Assembly: GCA_023614405.1 (NCBI GenBank)
Contig: CM042689.1
Coordinates: 281,363,533 to 281,427,532, forward strand
Length of the DNA: 64,000 nt
Reading direction: 5' to 3'
Source of the DNA: Avena insularis
Taxonomy: Eukaryota; Streptophyta; Magnoliopsida; Poales; Poaceae
Position numbers and translations under genes: made by a program. Every line of letters starts with the position of its first letter. Positions within the stretch are counted from its first letter, which is position 1. Shown one piece after another: positions 43,467-55,900 of the stretch. The notes below the pieces were generated by a model that saw only the letters and a program-made list of their open reading frames with translations, did no database searches and was not told the origin of the DNA.

Positions 43467-45490
43467 GGATACAAAGCACGAGCATCGGCAACTCACCTTT
43501 GAGTTCCTCACATGTAAGGGTTCGTAGCATGGAAAACAAAAAATTTCTACCGCATACAAACAAACAAGCCAAGATCTATCTACTAGATTGTAGCAACGAG
43601 TCGATAGAAGAACTCACCCTCGAAGATTCCAAAGTGTTTAACGAGAGAAGATTCTCGTGGGTGATGTAGTCGTACTCTTGCCGATCTCAAGATCGTGTAG
43701 ACGATCCTTCCGGCGCTGCGTTCCGACAGCGCTTCCGCAGTCGGTCACACGTTCGGTACTCGATGAAGACCTTCCTCTCCCTTGTTCCAGCAGGCAGTGG
43801 AGGTTGTAGCACTCTCCTCGCGATTCCGGCAGCACGACGGCATGAATGCAGGAAGTAGAGGGAGATCTCGCCGGAGGCTAAGCGAGGCCAGTATGGTGGA
43901 CTATGAGAGAGGCCTTGGCGATCTAGGGTTTAGAGGCACCAAGGAGAGAGGGCTAGGCCGGCGGCTAGGTCTTGGGGAGGGCCCCAACTCGGCGGGTAGG
44001 GCAAACCCTAGGGCGGCGGTGGCGACTTGGTGGCCGGTGGCTAGGGTTAGGGTTTTGGTGGAGAGAGGTGTAGATCTAGAGGGGCACCCCTGCCCCTCCT
44101 TTTATAGGTGGGAGGGCACCAGCCAAGGGGAGGGAGTCCTCCCCCAAGTCGTCCTCCTTGGCCGGCGGGTGGAGGGAGAGGAACTCCTCCCCAAGTAGGT
44201 TTCCTACTCTCCCTCCACCAAGCAAAACTACCGTTTGACTTTTCAAATTGCCGTTTGACTTTTCAAACTAGGATTTGATTTATCCCTTTATTTTGCCCAT
44301 CCATGATACCTAGTACATGATGCAACCATTCCATATTGTCATGACACATTCATGTACCCTTCTCCTCCGGAGTGTCGGACCTTCCGGACCCTTCTAAAAC
44401 ATTCTCGATGAAAACACCGGAATCATTCTCCAACTCCGAAATAGGACTTTCCTTATATGAATCTTATTCTCCGGACCATTCCGGATCTCCTCGTGATATA
44501 CCGGATCCCATCCGAGACTCCGAACAACATTCGGTCTCTTACTCATCATTCCATAACTACTCAACAACATCAAATCCTTAAGTGTGTCTCCCTACGGTTC
44601 GTGAATTATGCGGACATGATCTAGACACTTCTCCGAACAATAACCAATAGAGGAATCTGGAAATTCATATGGCTCCCACATATTTCAATGATTACTTTGC
44701 GATCGAATGAACCACTTACATACGATACCAATTTCCCTTTGTCTCACGATAGTTTACTTATCCGAGGTTTTGATCGTCGGTATCTCTGCATACCTAGTTC
44801 AACCTTGTTACCGATAAGTACTCTTTTCTCGTTCCCGTGGTATGTGATCCTTGTGAGCCAGTCACATGCTTGCAAGCTAATTGGATGACATTCCACCAAG
44901 AGGGCCCAGAGTATATCTATCCGTCATATGGATGGACAAATCCCACTCTTGATCCATGTGTCTCGACCCATACTTTCCGAACACTCAATGCCACCTTTAT
45001 AGCCACCCAGTTACGGTGTGGTGTTTGATGTCATCAAAGCATCCTTCCGGTGATGGTGATAAGCATGATCTCATGGTCGAAGGAATTTAGGTTACTATGT
45101 ATCAGAAAGCTTATAGCAATTGAACTATTAAAATGACTTGATCTTTATGCTACGCTTATCTATAGGAGTATGTCCACCATACCATTCTCGTAATGTTATG
45201 ATCTTGTTGTTAATAGCATCTCAATGTTCATGATAGGGAAACCACAATCATCTATTAACCAACAAGCTAGTATTATGAAGAGGCTTTACTAGGGACTCTT
45301 ATTTAGTTTACAAATCACACAAGTATTAATGTTTCCTTGTTAATACTGTTATAGTATGAATGTAAACATTTATCATAAACACAAAGATATAATAATAACT
45401 ACATTTATTATTGCCTCTAGGGCATATCTCCAACAGTCTCCCACGGATGCAAAGCACGAGCACCGGCAACTCACCTCTGAGTTCCTCGCT
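43467..45490. repeat. 46-base direct repeats bordering the inserted LTR
   Basis: Transposase sequence from ggatacaaagcacgagcatc to ttcctc (43467-43512) recurs, slightly diverged, at 45445-45490 on the other side of the LTR. This is much longer than a 5-bp Copia duplication and implies a secondary rearrangement at this junction. Confidence 0.85.
43513..45435 (-). mobile_element. Copia LTR (Angela/WIS type) with a retained polypurine tract
   Basis: The LTR (1923 bases) starts TGTAAGGGTTCG on the plus strand and ends TATCTCCAACA; it is a close relative of the LTR at 9866-11791. Next to it, 45436-45444 is gtctcccac, on the minus strand GTGGGAGAC, the polypurine tract that precedes the 3' LTR in these elements. 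So this is a 3' LTR with nine bases of internal sequence, the rest being deleted. Confidence 0.85.
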
Positions 45491-45894
45491 TATAGGCTTT
45501 CCAATGACATTGCGTCATTTCCAATAATGACCATCAAGATGGTCACGGAGCTTGTGAAAGCCCTCTTTCACTATGAGGTGAAGTATGGGAAGGCATGGAA
45601 GACTAAGCAAGCCGCATTCAAGATGTTGTATGGTGATTAGGAGGAATCTTATAACCCAATCCCAAGGTTGTTGTTAGCAATGGCCAATGCTAACTCGGGC
45701 ATGGTTCATATGGTTGAACCTTATGGGAATAAGACAAGGATTGTAAACGGAAGAACTGTGCGAGTTTTTGGCCGTGCATTTTGGGGTTTCGAGCAATGTG
45801 TGATGATTTTGCCCTCGAAACATTCCCCCCACCCCCGAAAGATTTTGCATGTTAATGATTTGCCCTTGAAAACTACCCCTTAAGAGCTGCCTGC

Positions 45895-46280
45895 AGCAGC
45901 ATCTTCACAGTGTGGCGCCAGGCGCTTTGGCGTTGCATTGTGCGGCGCTTTGCTGCCTGGCGCCGCACATGCACTTCAACACTTGAAGGAACCTCCTGCC
46001 AGCTCTGGAGCACATGTGCGGCGCCATACATGGTGGCATCGCACGGTGCGGCGCCACCACCTGTCGCGTTGCACTGTGCGGCGCCACCATGGCTCGCGTT
46101 GCACAGTGCGGCGCCTTGCTGCCTGGCGCCGCACATGGCGCCACGTAAACATGCGTTGCACTATGCGACACCTTTGCTTGTGGCGCCGCATATTGACTTT
46201 GCCCTTTCTTGGGCCCTTTGCCCAACACATAGTTCATGTGCGGTGCCATGAGCGGCGGCGCCGCACTTTGCTGGTGCTTC
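45895..46280. repeat. GC-rich block with many GGCGCC palindromes
   Basis: About ten occurrences of tgcggcgcca-like units spaced irregularly through this block, in both orientations (palindromic core GGCGCC). The same motif occurs in both MULE inverted repeats. It separates the transposase remnant from the plant-mobile-domain gene. The function is unknown; a subrepeat cluster of the element is the simplest view. Confidence 0.75.
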
Positions 46281-46597
46281 TTGGTCATGCTGTCTGTCTG
46301 TCTGTCTTTGGCCGCACTTTCCTTTTCTCCCAGTCTCCAACTCTTTTGATCTTTTGATCTTTATTTGGGCCAACTAAATGTGACGACTAGTATCAAAATC
46401 TGAACCACAAGCTTAAACAACACATGCTCGAACAACACCAAAGTTCACGACACCCATTACCAAGTTCACGACACCCATTACAAGTACCAAGTTCACGACA
46501 CCAATTACAAATACAAAGTTCACGACACCACATGATTCAAACAACACCAAAGTTCACGACATGGTTCGACACCAAAGTACAAAGTGCAACATCTACT

Positions 46598-49016
46598 CTA
46601 CTTACCACGGGTGGTCTTTGCTCCTCGTCCCCTTCTCGCGGGCATCTTCCTCCTCCTCCTCGGTTCATCTTCATCCTCCACTTCTAAACGGTATGGATTC
46701 TTGGACTTCTTTGTCTTGGCCGCGGAAGGGTCAGGTGTGTAAGGCTTCTTGGGTTGCCTTGGCTTGAGCACGTAGTCGGACCGCTCGTGGACCTTGTAGC
46801 GAGTGTAGTTTCCCAATATCATCTTGTCGGAGACGCTTTCTTCATCTTGGGTCTGTCAAGAAAAGAAGATTGGTAAGGACAAATTCACGAGAAATGCAAG
46901 GGAGGGTGGGGAATGCAATGGTTGTACTACCTCGGGTGTGTTCGACTCGTCCTCGGATGTGGAGTGATGATCGCCAGAATTGTCACCTTGGGGTGTGTTG
47001 GACCGTGACGCGGACGGTGTTGACACCTCGGGGTCACGACGACCTAACAAGTTCAACAGCCGCCTTAACTGTTGGCCCTGCTTCTTAACGAACTCACGAA
47101 ACAGACCCTCTCCCTTCTCTTCGCGAGGGTATGTGTCCAAAGCATCCTCGCATGCATCGGCGGACTTTCTTACCTCCACGCGCTGTCATAGACAAGAAAC
47201 TAGTAAGTTATCCATGCAAGGTGTGAGAAGCGCCAAGACGGAAAAAAATATTCGGCACACTTTACCAAAAAGTTGACCAAGGGAGTAAACTCGGCTTGTC
47301 GCCCTTCTCTAACCATGATGTTGTATTGTTCGGTTAAAAGCTCATCGAACACCAATGGCTCCTCCAAGATCGAATCCCGAAATGCCCGTGGGTATATCTC
47401 CACCCGTGCGTTGTCAACGAACCATGCGATGTAGTTGTTGAAAGCATCCCGACTAAAGGGCCTATCCTGTGTTCCTTTTGCTTTCTTAGCCTCGATCACA
47501 CACCTCCTGAATTTCCAAGGTGCTTCCTATGAAGCCCTAAGTACATCACATGGCGAATGATAAGTACATCACATGGTAAGGCAGTTAATAGCTTACCTAT
47601 GGAGCCCTAAGTCTGTGTCCTTCCACTTAGGCGGGACAATCTGAAATAACCCAAACTGGGTCATGACACGCTGTGGCTGGTGATACTCAACAGCCCACAT
47701 GCATACCATGGAGCAACGCATTAGCCACAGACGAGATTCTCTGAGGCAAATAGGGTTAAGGCGATAGTCCTCCGGAACACCAAAGCGGTCCCCTCGACCG
47801 TATGGCTCCCACGTCACCTGCATCATACCACACTCATGTCAGGGTCAAAGATTACAAGTTCAAGACATATAATTGACCGCACCCGAGGAAATTACCTGAT
47901 CTATGGTGATCGTGTAAAACTCGTTGGTGTACCTCTTGTACGCCTCCACTGGTCCGTTGGCGGTTCGGAGACCGCATCCCACTCGTAAGCCCACATGGGG
48001 AGAATGTAGTTGTTGCCGTTATCAATGTAAGGCTTGAATATCAACAAGCTCGACTGTCCAATGGGGAAGCGTTCCCAGCTCCACACCGAAAGAAGGAGCA
48101 AACAACCACCAATCCCTGAATCGGCGGCGCTCCTAAGACAAGCATCATCCAGCTGCAGATGAAGTGAACAACCATTTGGTAAGAACAAATTTTTTTGAGG
48201 TAATGCAGAAATATACAACAACATTTGTAAAGAACTCATTACCTGACGGTACAACCAGGCCAACACCGTAGAACCCCAACTGAGGGTAGAGTCAAAAGTA
48301 AGGAGCAACTTGAGCCAATGCCACTGAGCACGATCCCCACTATTGTCAGGAAACAGAGTCCTCGTGATAATATACCACACATACACACGAGTGTATGTCT
48401 TTATCGTCTCCTCATCGGCATCCTCGAGCAAAATCTTGAAATTCTAGATGATCCAAGTAAAAGTATCCCCGACAGCGACCCTCAGTCTTTCCCCCTTCGA
48501 GTTTATAGCCTCGGGTGGATCCTTCACTATAAGGTCGACCATCTGCTCACGCCACCCGTCTGAATCCGAGCTTATGCACACATGGTTTCCCTCGATTGGG
48601 AATGCCAGGATCATGCTCATGTCCTGCAAAATGATCGTAGTCTCACCGGTCCTAAGGTGAAAGGTGTGCGTATCCGGCCTCCACCGGTCCACAAGCGTGG
48701 TGATAGCAGCAGGGTTGAAGGCCGGTGTGGACCGAGTGACCATGTGGATAAAGGGGATGCGTCCTAGCTGCTGGATGTACGGAGTGTACCGCGCATCATA
48801 AGGCATCTTGCCGGACGAGACCTCGTGGTACCTAAGTCGAAGGGGTTGAAGCTCCTGCAAACATACAATGGCAAAATGTTAGATTTCCATCTAAACAAAC
48901 ATGGCATCTTGTTTGACTTGCATTGAAGTTTTTAGTACCTGTCTCTTCTCCGACATCTTGTAGGCACGGTGTTGAACATCATAGTGAACATTGTTTAGAA
49001 GGGGGTTTAGAGACAT
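46598..49016 (-). pseudogene. Plant mobile domain (PMD) protein gene of the MULE, two breaks
   Basis: Seven minus-strand exons with consensus splice sites: 49016-48939, 48854-48243, 48152-47896, 47817-47597, 47526-47267, 47182-46931 and 46852-46598. The N-terminus is MSLNPLLNNVHYDVQHRAYK. Exon 2 has the PMD hallmark DRWRPDTHTFHLRTGETTI and LQDMSMILAFPIEG. Exon 4 has VTWEPYGRGDRF and PQRVMTQFGLFQ. The C-terminus is basic (PRRRRKMPARRGRGAK). PMD proteins (MAIN/MAIL family) occur as host genes and as transposon passengers; here it lies inside the MULE, opposed to its transposase. An in-frame TAG at 48444-48446 and a frameshift near 47975 make it non-functional as read. Confidence 0.85.
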
Positions 49017-49559
49017 CCTACATATTCAAAACGATAGAGAGAATAAAAACAATTACAAAATGTCCATCTTATTCCAACTATAGTTGTCACATATAGTTCT
49101 AGCATCTAGCATCTAGTTCTACCCTACTCTACCTATAATTCTAACATGAACAACCAACTAGAGTTGTAGGCTAAATCAACCAACTAGAGTTCTACCATAT
49201 ACTTGTATGCTAAATCAAAACACCTAGATGTAAGCTAAATCAAAACACCAACTAGAGTTTCAACCTTATGTCCTAAAATGGAATTACAAATATGAACAAA
49301 ACACCTAACATATACTTGTAAGCTAAATCAACCAACTTGAGTTCTACCAATGAGTACTATGCCATATCTAAACCTAAATATCAAATAAGCATTGCAATGA
49401 TTCATATAAATTTCAATATCCAATTGAATCTAGGGTTTCACCCGATTTTACAAATAGAGGATAAATTGGAAGAAATTGCTAGGATATGAGAGAGAATACC
49501 TGGGAGGGATTGGGAAGGAAGTTTCTTGGAGTATTCCTTCAAATCTAATCGATTTGAGT
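49017..49559. other. AT-rich upstream region of the PMD gene
   Basis: A promoter-side stretch with loosely repeated ctaaatcaa(a/c)(a/c)caacta... motifs (about 49160-49345). No TATA box was chosen with confidence. Confidence 0.4.
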
Positions 49560-49862
49560 GGGGGAGCGTCAAGCCACCGTCGCCATGAGACCTTCTGTGT
49601 GCGAGGCAGGGAGAGGAATGAGGCTGGGTCGGTACAAGACCTAAAGTGCGGCGCCACACACAATGACGCTGCACTACATAGTGCGGCGCAACAAGGCAAG
49701 GCGCCGCACTAGCGGGACCGGCGCCCACGAGGCCCGCGACGCAGTCAGTGCGTGACGCCAGCTCATATGGCGTTATAAAAATGGTTAGTGCAGTGAATTT
49801 CTTTTGGCCAGAGTTCTTTCATAAATTTGTTATTTTTATGAATTATTTTTATCTAAATTGCC
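49560..49862 (-). repeat. MULE right terminal inverted repeat
   Basis: The inverse complement of this interval matches 41772 onwards, ending AAATTGCC at 49862 immediately before GTATAAGAC. Confidence 0.9.
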
Positions 49863-49871
49863 GTATAAGAC
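49863..49871. repeat. 9-bp target-site duplication, right copy
   Basis: GTATAAGAC, identical to 41763-41771. The MULE sits 120 bases upstream of the TTC27-like start codon. Confidence 0.95.
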
Positions 49872-49990
49872 CGGCGGTGCGAGCCTCGGCACCACCGGAC
49901 TGCGCAGAAAATAGATACGGGCTGGCAAACAGGCCCACATACATACCCCCTTGGGTCTGTAAAACCCTAGCCTCACCACTCGACGCCGCC

Positions 49991-52900
49991 ATGGCGGCAT
50001 CCAGCCCTTCCCCCACCTTCCTCCGTGAGGCCGAGCTCCGCCTCCTGCGCTGCACCCTCCCCACCGCAGCCTCCCGACCAAAGCCCCCTTCACTTCCCCC
50101 AATCCACCCTCTCGGCCCCGTCGCCGCCTCCGCCCTCGCCGCTGTCGAGCTCGGGGACTACGCAGCTGCGCTCGCCTCCGCTGTCCCGCACATCCTCCGC
50201 GCCTCTGCTTCAACCGAGCCTGACAATGACTCCCCTGCGCAGTTCTACGGCCATCTCGCTGCCGCTGTCGAGGTGTTCCTCCTGGGGAATGTCGGAGGGG
50301 GGGTGACGGACGAGGGGTTCGAGTGCAGGTGCGTGCTTGTTCTGTCCGCTGCGGTGGCGGCGCTGCTCGCATTCACGCAGCAGAACGTGACAGGGTGAGT
50401 TGGTATCGCTCAACTGTTTTCTACAGCATTTATGGGATAACCTGTGTTGCGTGGCTTGTAAAATTTTGAATTGATAATTCGATTACTTGCATGTTCTTTT
50501 GGTTCCCATGTTCATGGGAAATTCTTGTTCTTGCAGGTATATCTTCAGGTGGCTTGCTCATTTATCTATCCACTCATTCTAATTTTCCTATTTTATTGTT
50601 TCTTTCAATTTTGTTTCTTTACTTTATTTGCACCTTTTCTACGATCTTGAAATGTCTCATAATTTGGTAAATACATTGAGACGATAGGTTTCTTTATGAG
50701 CTAATAATGTAGATTATTGTTAGCTCACTCTACGGATTTAACCATCTGGGATTAAGCTTGACCTGTCTGAAATAGTCTTTGCACACATACGGAGCACATA
50801 ATGACATTGACACATTATATTTCTATAATGACACTAGAAAAGAAGTGGTAAGCAGGCTACTATTCCTTTTGACTTACAAATTGGCGCATGTACTATTACT
50901 CTAGTATTTTGTAATTCAATTTAATTCAGTATTCCCCATTTCAAGACAAGGCTATGTCATATTAATAAGTAACCGTTGGTCAAAGTCTCCTCTCTTTTTG
51001 GGTTGTGTGTGTGTGTTGGGGGGGGGGGGGGGGTATTGGTAAATATGCTTGGATGTTAGCGGTGTTGTTCCATCTCTTGGATTGCCTTTTCATTGGAATT
51101 GGGGTTTATTAAATGCATAAGTTAAGAAAGGATAGAACTTATAATTAGTATTCTATGAGGGTACCTTCTCTTTAGCGTTGTGACTGATTCTTGACATAAA
51201 TTCAGAAAAATATATAGTGTATCTCAGTTATTGAGCAGTCTTAGCTTTTATCTTGTTGTTTTGCAGTTCATTGTCTTTGCGGAACTTCTGATGACAAGCT
51301 TAAAGGGTCTAGACTTTGATTTTTGGAGTGTATCATGGTGGCTGTGTAGATTATCCATGTCCCAGCAGAATATTTTAGATGAGCTATCGTCCTCTTTGTT
51401 TGATCAAGTACAGGTGCACAAAAATGAAATGTTGACTCATTTTGGTGAACTTGAAAGGGTTTCTAGCTACTGGGGTTCTTTCTTATGTGATGGAGAAGAC
51501 TCTTCTGTAGTCTCAGCTGCTCTTTTGGAAGCTGGACTTGCAGAGTATAAGTATGGTCGAGTTGATGCTTCAAGGTAAGAAATCATATTACAAGTTTCCT
51601 AGAGGATATGTGTGCTCTTTGTGTTCTCATAAGAACCTAAGCCTATGAGACTATACTTGCCCTAAGGTGATTATTATTACTCCCTCCTTTTGAAATTAAT
51701 TGACTCAACTTTGTCTAGATACGTGTTTTAGTGTCTAGATACATGCATATCTAGACAAAGTTGAGCAGTTAATTTAGACGGAGGGAATATTTTTTTAAAC
51801 GGAGGCAAAAGTTTTGCCTCATCTCATTAATTATGAACAGAATTGCCCAGTTAATTAGTGGAAAATTGAGCGAAAACCGTCACAACCGTCCACAAATAAT
51901 AGATCAAACTCGGCCGACCTGGCTAGGGCTGTCAAAAATATTCGGGCTCGTCAAACTATTTTAGCTTGATTCGATAAAGCTTCGGCTCGTGCTCGGCTCT
52001 AAGCCTAAACAAACCAAACTCAAGCCTAACTACAACTCACAAGTTTTTTTGTCTCGAGCTCGAGCAGTTCGATTGAGCTCGGCATAAGCCGTAGTAAGCA
52101 GATCACGATTCACTTATCTCTTTTTTTGAGGGAAACAATTGAAATGTCCTATACCCCAGAGGGCCATATGCCTAACAAGTTGTGGCCCAACATATTTTTC
52201 ATCATAATCCAAGATCTCTCGTAACGTCAAAATAAAGGAAAGAAGAAGCCTACCCCTTTTTTTAGAGACGAAGCCTACCTTTTTGTTGCATCTACACTCA
52301 GGGCCGAATTCCGCAGCTCGGGAAGGACCATTTGTAACGCCAGTACGTGCTTAGGCCGCGTGCTGAGACAACCTAACATACCACTTAGTACCACCTCACT
52401 CGCTAGAGAAGAGTGAGGCTCATCGCTATCTATAAATGATGGCCCTAGAGTCAAGTATATCAAAGAAGGCACCTGGCCTTCCCTCAACAAAAAAAAGAGG
52501 CACCGGTCCTTTGCCTTATTACGTCAACACCAACTAGCGTGTATAGTGGTAAAAATATTCAAAAATAAAATTTGTTGGAGCCTCATGAGTCCCGAGCTCG
52601 TTGAGGCCTCGACGAATCGAGCTCGAGCCTTTTGCTAAGCTTGCGAATCAAGCTCGAGCTTAATATTATGCTCGAAGGAAATTCAAGCTCAAGCCAAGCC
52701 TATGTATGTTCGCTCGAGTTTGGCCCGTTGACACCCCTAGACCTGGCTACCCACACAAAGGACACACACATTGTCGAGGAAAGACCACCATGGAGGTTGC
52801 CGTCGAGCATCATTGGCATCACTCCTTGAGCCAGTGACTTCGAATTCAGCTTAGACGCCCACCAACATAGCTCTCGCAACTTGGAGCCTCATGAGTCCCG

Positions 52901-55900
52901 AGCTCGTTGAGGCCTCGACGAATCGAGCTCGAGCCTTTTGCTAAGCTTGCGAATCAAGCTCGAGCTTAATATTATGCTCGAAGGGAAATTCAAGCTCAAG
53001 CCAAGCCTATGTATGTTCGCTCGAGTTCGGCCTGTTGACACCCCTAGACCTGGCTACCCACACAAAGGACACACACATTGTCGAGGAAAGACCACCATGG
53101 AGGTTGCCGTCGAGCATCATTGGCATCACTCCTTGAGCCAGTGACTTCGAATTCAGCTTAGACGCCCACCAACATAGCTCTCGCAGCGATAGATGCCGGA
53201 ACCACTGTCGGCCCGTGCCAAACTATCAACCACCCAAGTTAGCGACGAGGCAACTCTGACTCTGAGGACGAACATTGCAGGAGAAGGAAGGTTGACTTTG
53301 CACCACCCAAGCCCCTGCAACTAACGACTACCAAAACACATCCATAACCCAGCTCCACTCATCACTACCATCGTTGCCAAACAAGATGCCAGCATAAGAG
53401 CAAGTACAATAGAGTATAGCCAACTGACTATAAGAGATAAAATATACTAGTATTGGTGAGGTGGAGGAGAGAGAAGAGGAGAGAGTGTAAGCGGGCTGTA
53501 AGAGTGTTGAGTTAAGAGCCAGCTCTAGCGCGTGCTCCTAGGCACTTTGTGTGAATGAAATGTGGGCCACGTATTGATTAAGTAGTAGAGTTTTATAGCT
53601 ATTGTACGTACAGTCTTTAGGACTAACTATAGATGACACGGCACCTTCTTATAGCTAACATCAGACTACATTATTGAACTTGCTCTAAGTGCCATCCGTT
53701 TGTCCCTTTGGTCAGATCGAGCTCAATAAATGATGCTCACGAGGGGGACACCGCCAAAACGCCGCCATCATTCGTCCCTTTCGGGTCCAGGGTTTCCCCT
53801 AGAGCTTTCTTTGCAAAGAAATCAAGAGCAACATTGATGCCTAAAACAACCACGAACGTCTTCGTTGATGGCTCCAGCCACGGTCAAAGACGGATCTTCA
53901 CCCGATGATTCCTCGGAAATTCTCCCGCCAAGAGATGCAATCTGGCCAGTCCACCCTCCCGCTGCAGTTCATCAGATCCGTGGCTTCATCCACAGCCTCA
54001 TTCACATCAGCCGCCAATGACTCGCGCATGCGACCTGCACTTTCTAGAGTATGCCGTGTAGACCCGAGAGTGGCAGCCATGGGGACCTTCCTGCATCGGA
54101 CCCGAGAGTGACACCACGACAGCCTGCAGCCTCGCGCACAGCGCAATAGGCCCACATTGGCCCGCTCCTGCCCAGATCTGGCCCGCTTGCAAGCGATCGA
54201 TCCAGATCCACGCCGCCACGGCAGCCAGCTTTGACTGTGCCAGCCTGTCCAGCCAGCGCTCTGCGCTCAACTCCTCCACGTCGGCCTTCATGGTGAGTCA
54301 CCAGGCTCGTGAAGATCACCAAAGCATCCAGCCCAGCCCTGTCATCTTCGTCGCACCTCGCGGCAGGGTGGTCCTGCCGTCGTCGTGCAGGCTTTGCCCC
54401 GGTGCCGCTCATGGGAGCGAGGTGTGTGCAGATTATTCAAGATCACTTGTGGTAAACTGAATAACAGTAAGAATGTATCAAGACGTTGGTACATATAGAT
54501 GTCAAACAGTGATGTTCAGTTTGTTGCAGTCTACTATATCACTAGTTAATTTCTCTTAGGTTACATCTAAAATGGACCTAGTTTGGTGCTTTTGAGAAAA
54601 TGAAATTAGTGTACAAGTAGAACTAACTTAGATAGTAGATAGTTGATAAGAAGTTAAATGTCTTGTATGTCAGGCACTCAAAATACTATTTCTCACTACA
54701 TATGATGTTCACAAATTAGTGTACAAGTAGAAATAACTTAGATAGTAGATAGTTGATAAGAAGTCAAGTGTCTTGTACCTCAAACACTCGAAATACTATT
54801 TCTCCCTAAATGGGATGTTCAGAAATTAGTGTACAAGTAGAAATGACTTAGGTAGTCGATAGCTGATAAGAAGTCAAATGTCTTGTATGTCAGACACTCA
54901 AAATATTACTATGGGATGCTCAGAGGCAGTCATGAAGCTAAAATGCTAGGCATACTATGTCTACACTGACTTAGTGGACGAGCAATTACTGTTAAAATTT
55001 TTGTTACACATCCGGGGACATGTGTGGAAACAAATGTTCTCTGTAGAAGTATCTTCCATGAATGTTTGATAGCTTATCTGTGCTGTACTTCTAGATGTAT
55101 ATGTATCTGATTTACTATCATAGGGTATCTTAGCTTTGCTGAATTAGCCAACTTGTATGCTGAATGTCGGTGGGGACAAAAAATCTGTTGCCGATCTGAG
55201 CATAATACTGTCTTATAATTATGGCGTTTGTATTTGTATAGGTTGCATCTGGATAGGGCTCAAGAGGCATGTGGGATTCATCTTTCTCTCACAGGGATTC
55301 TTGGTTTTCGAACTATACACCAGGTATATTGTGCTGGACCTCGTGGCACTTCCTGTCTCTGTTTTAGCTTCTGGAGCTTGATGATAGAGGACCATTTCAT
55401 TTTGCAAGGCATGCTTTTCAAATGAATGTATCGACTTCCGTTTTCTCAAAATAGTATTACACACCACCTAATTCCCTCTTAGTCTGACTGTTTGAGGACC
55501 TTGCTAGAAAAGGAGAAAACAATGTATCCATCACATTTGTACTTAAATGCTACTTCATTTCTATCATTCATGTTTATTTTGCATAACATATGTCGAATCA
55601 TTATCCTTTTATCTTTTGAAATGATCAATTCTTTGCTATAGGTGGACGCGAAGTCCCAAATGGTACTTATTGCGAAGACCACTAAACCAGCAGGTGATGA
55701 GGGGCAATCAACAGAACTAACAAGAGCTCTGGGTGATGTTGTGGCAAGAAAGACAAGGAGCTCTGTTCCTGGTGAAAGTGATGAATTTTGTGATATACTA
55801 AGAACGCCTTTGCTAGCAGAAAATGTGAATGACTCGAATAGTGGAAGCACACAGATATCACTAAGTCCGGTCCAGCAGGCTGCTGTACTTGCACATTGTT

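Larger units (their letters stand above)
42394..45883 (+). pseudogene. MuDR-type transposase, N-terminal half, split by a Copia LTR
   Basis: The likely start is the ATG at 42394 (MARIVHVHHVDKDAFLRGN), just after an acceptor-like TTATCTTAG. An acidic region (EDEDDNDDVEL) is followed by the MuDR N-terminal domain: FRTLLEFKQWIKDFLVKHH, then YTVMHSDIKKRYTVKCEKEG and CPWIVRARPF, with a C-x4-C arrangement and a downstream Cys (STHMC). The coding sequence is cut at 43512 by a Copia LTR and resumes at 45445 with HRQLTSEFLA and GKAWKTKQAAFKMLYGD, the start of the catalytic region. A TAG then interrupts EESYNP, and the frame fades by 45883. The DDE catalytic core is not present, so it is a dead copy. 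Confidence 0.85.
41772..49862. mobile_element. Mutator-like element (MULE) carrying a MuDR-type transposase and a plant mobile domain gene
   Basis: Both ends start GGCAATTT and form long inverted repeats of about 300 bases, the outer 90 bases being nearly identical (for example ctctggccaaaagaaattc). Perfect 9-bp duplications flank the ends. Inside are a plus-strand MuDR-type transposase gene (truncated, with a Copia LTR inserted), a GC-rich GGCGCC-repeat block and a minus-strand plant-mobile-domain gene. Plant MULEs with plant-mobile-domain genes are known; this one cannot move alone since the transposase catalytic domain is missing. Confidence 0.93.

Noticed and set aside
45873..46373. Several overlapping Ala/Arg-rich open frames in both directions
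   Set aside because: They are by-products of the GC-rich GGCGCC repeats, open in most frames at once.
49836..50372. 178-residue minus-strand frame over TTC27-like exon 1
   Set aside because: Arg/Gly-rich antisense of a GC-rich exon.
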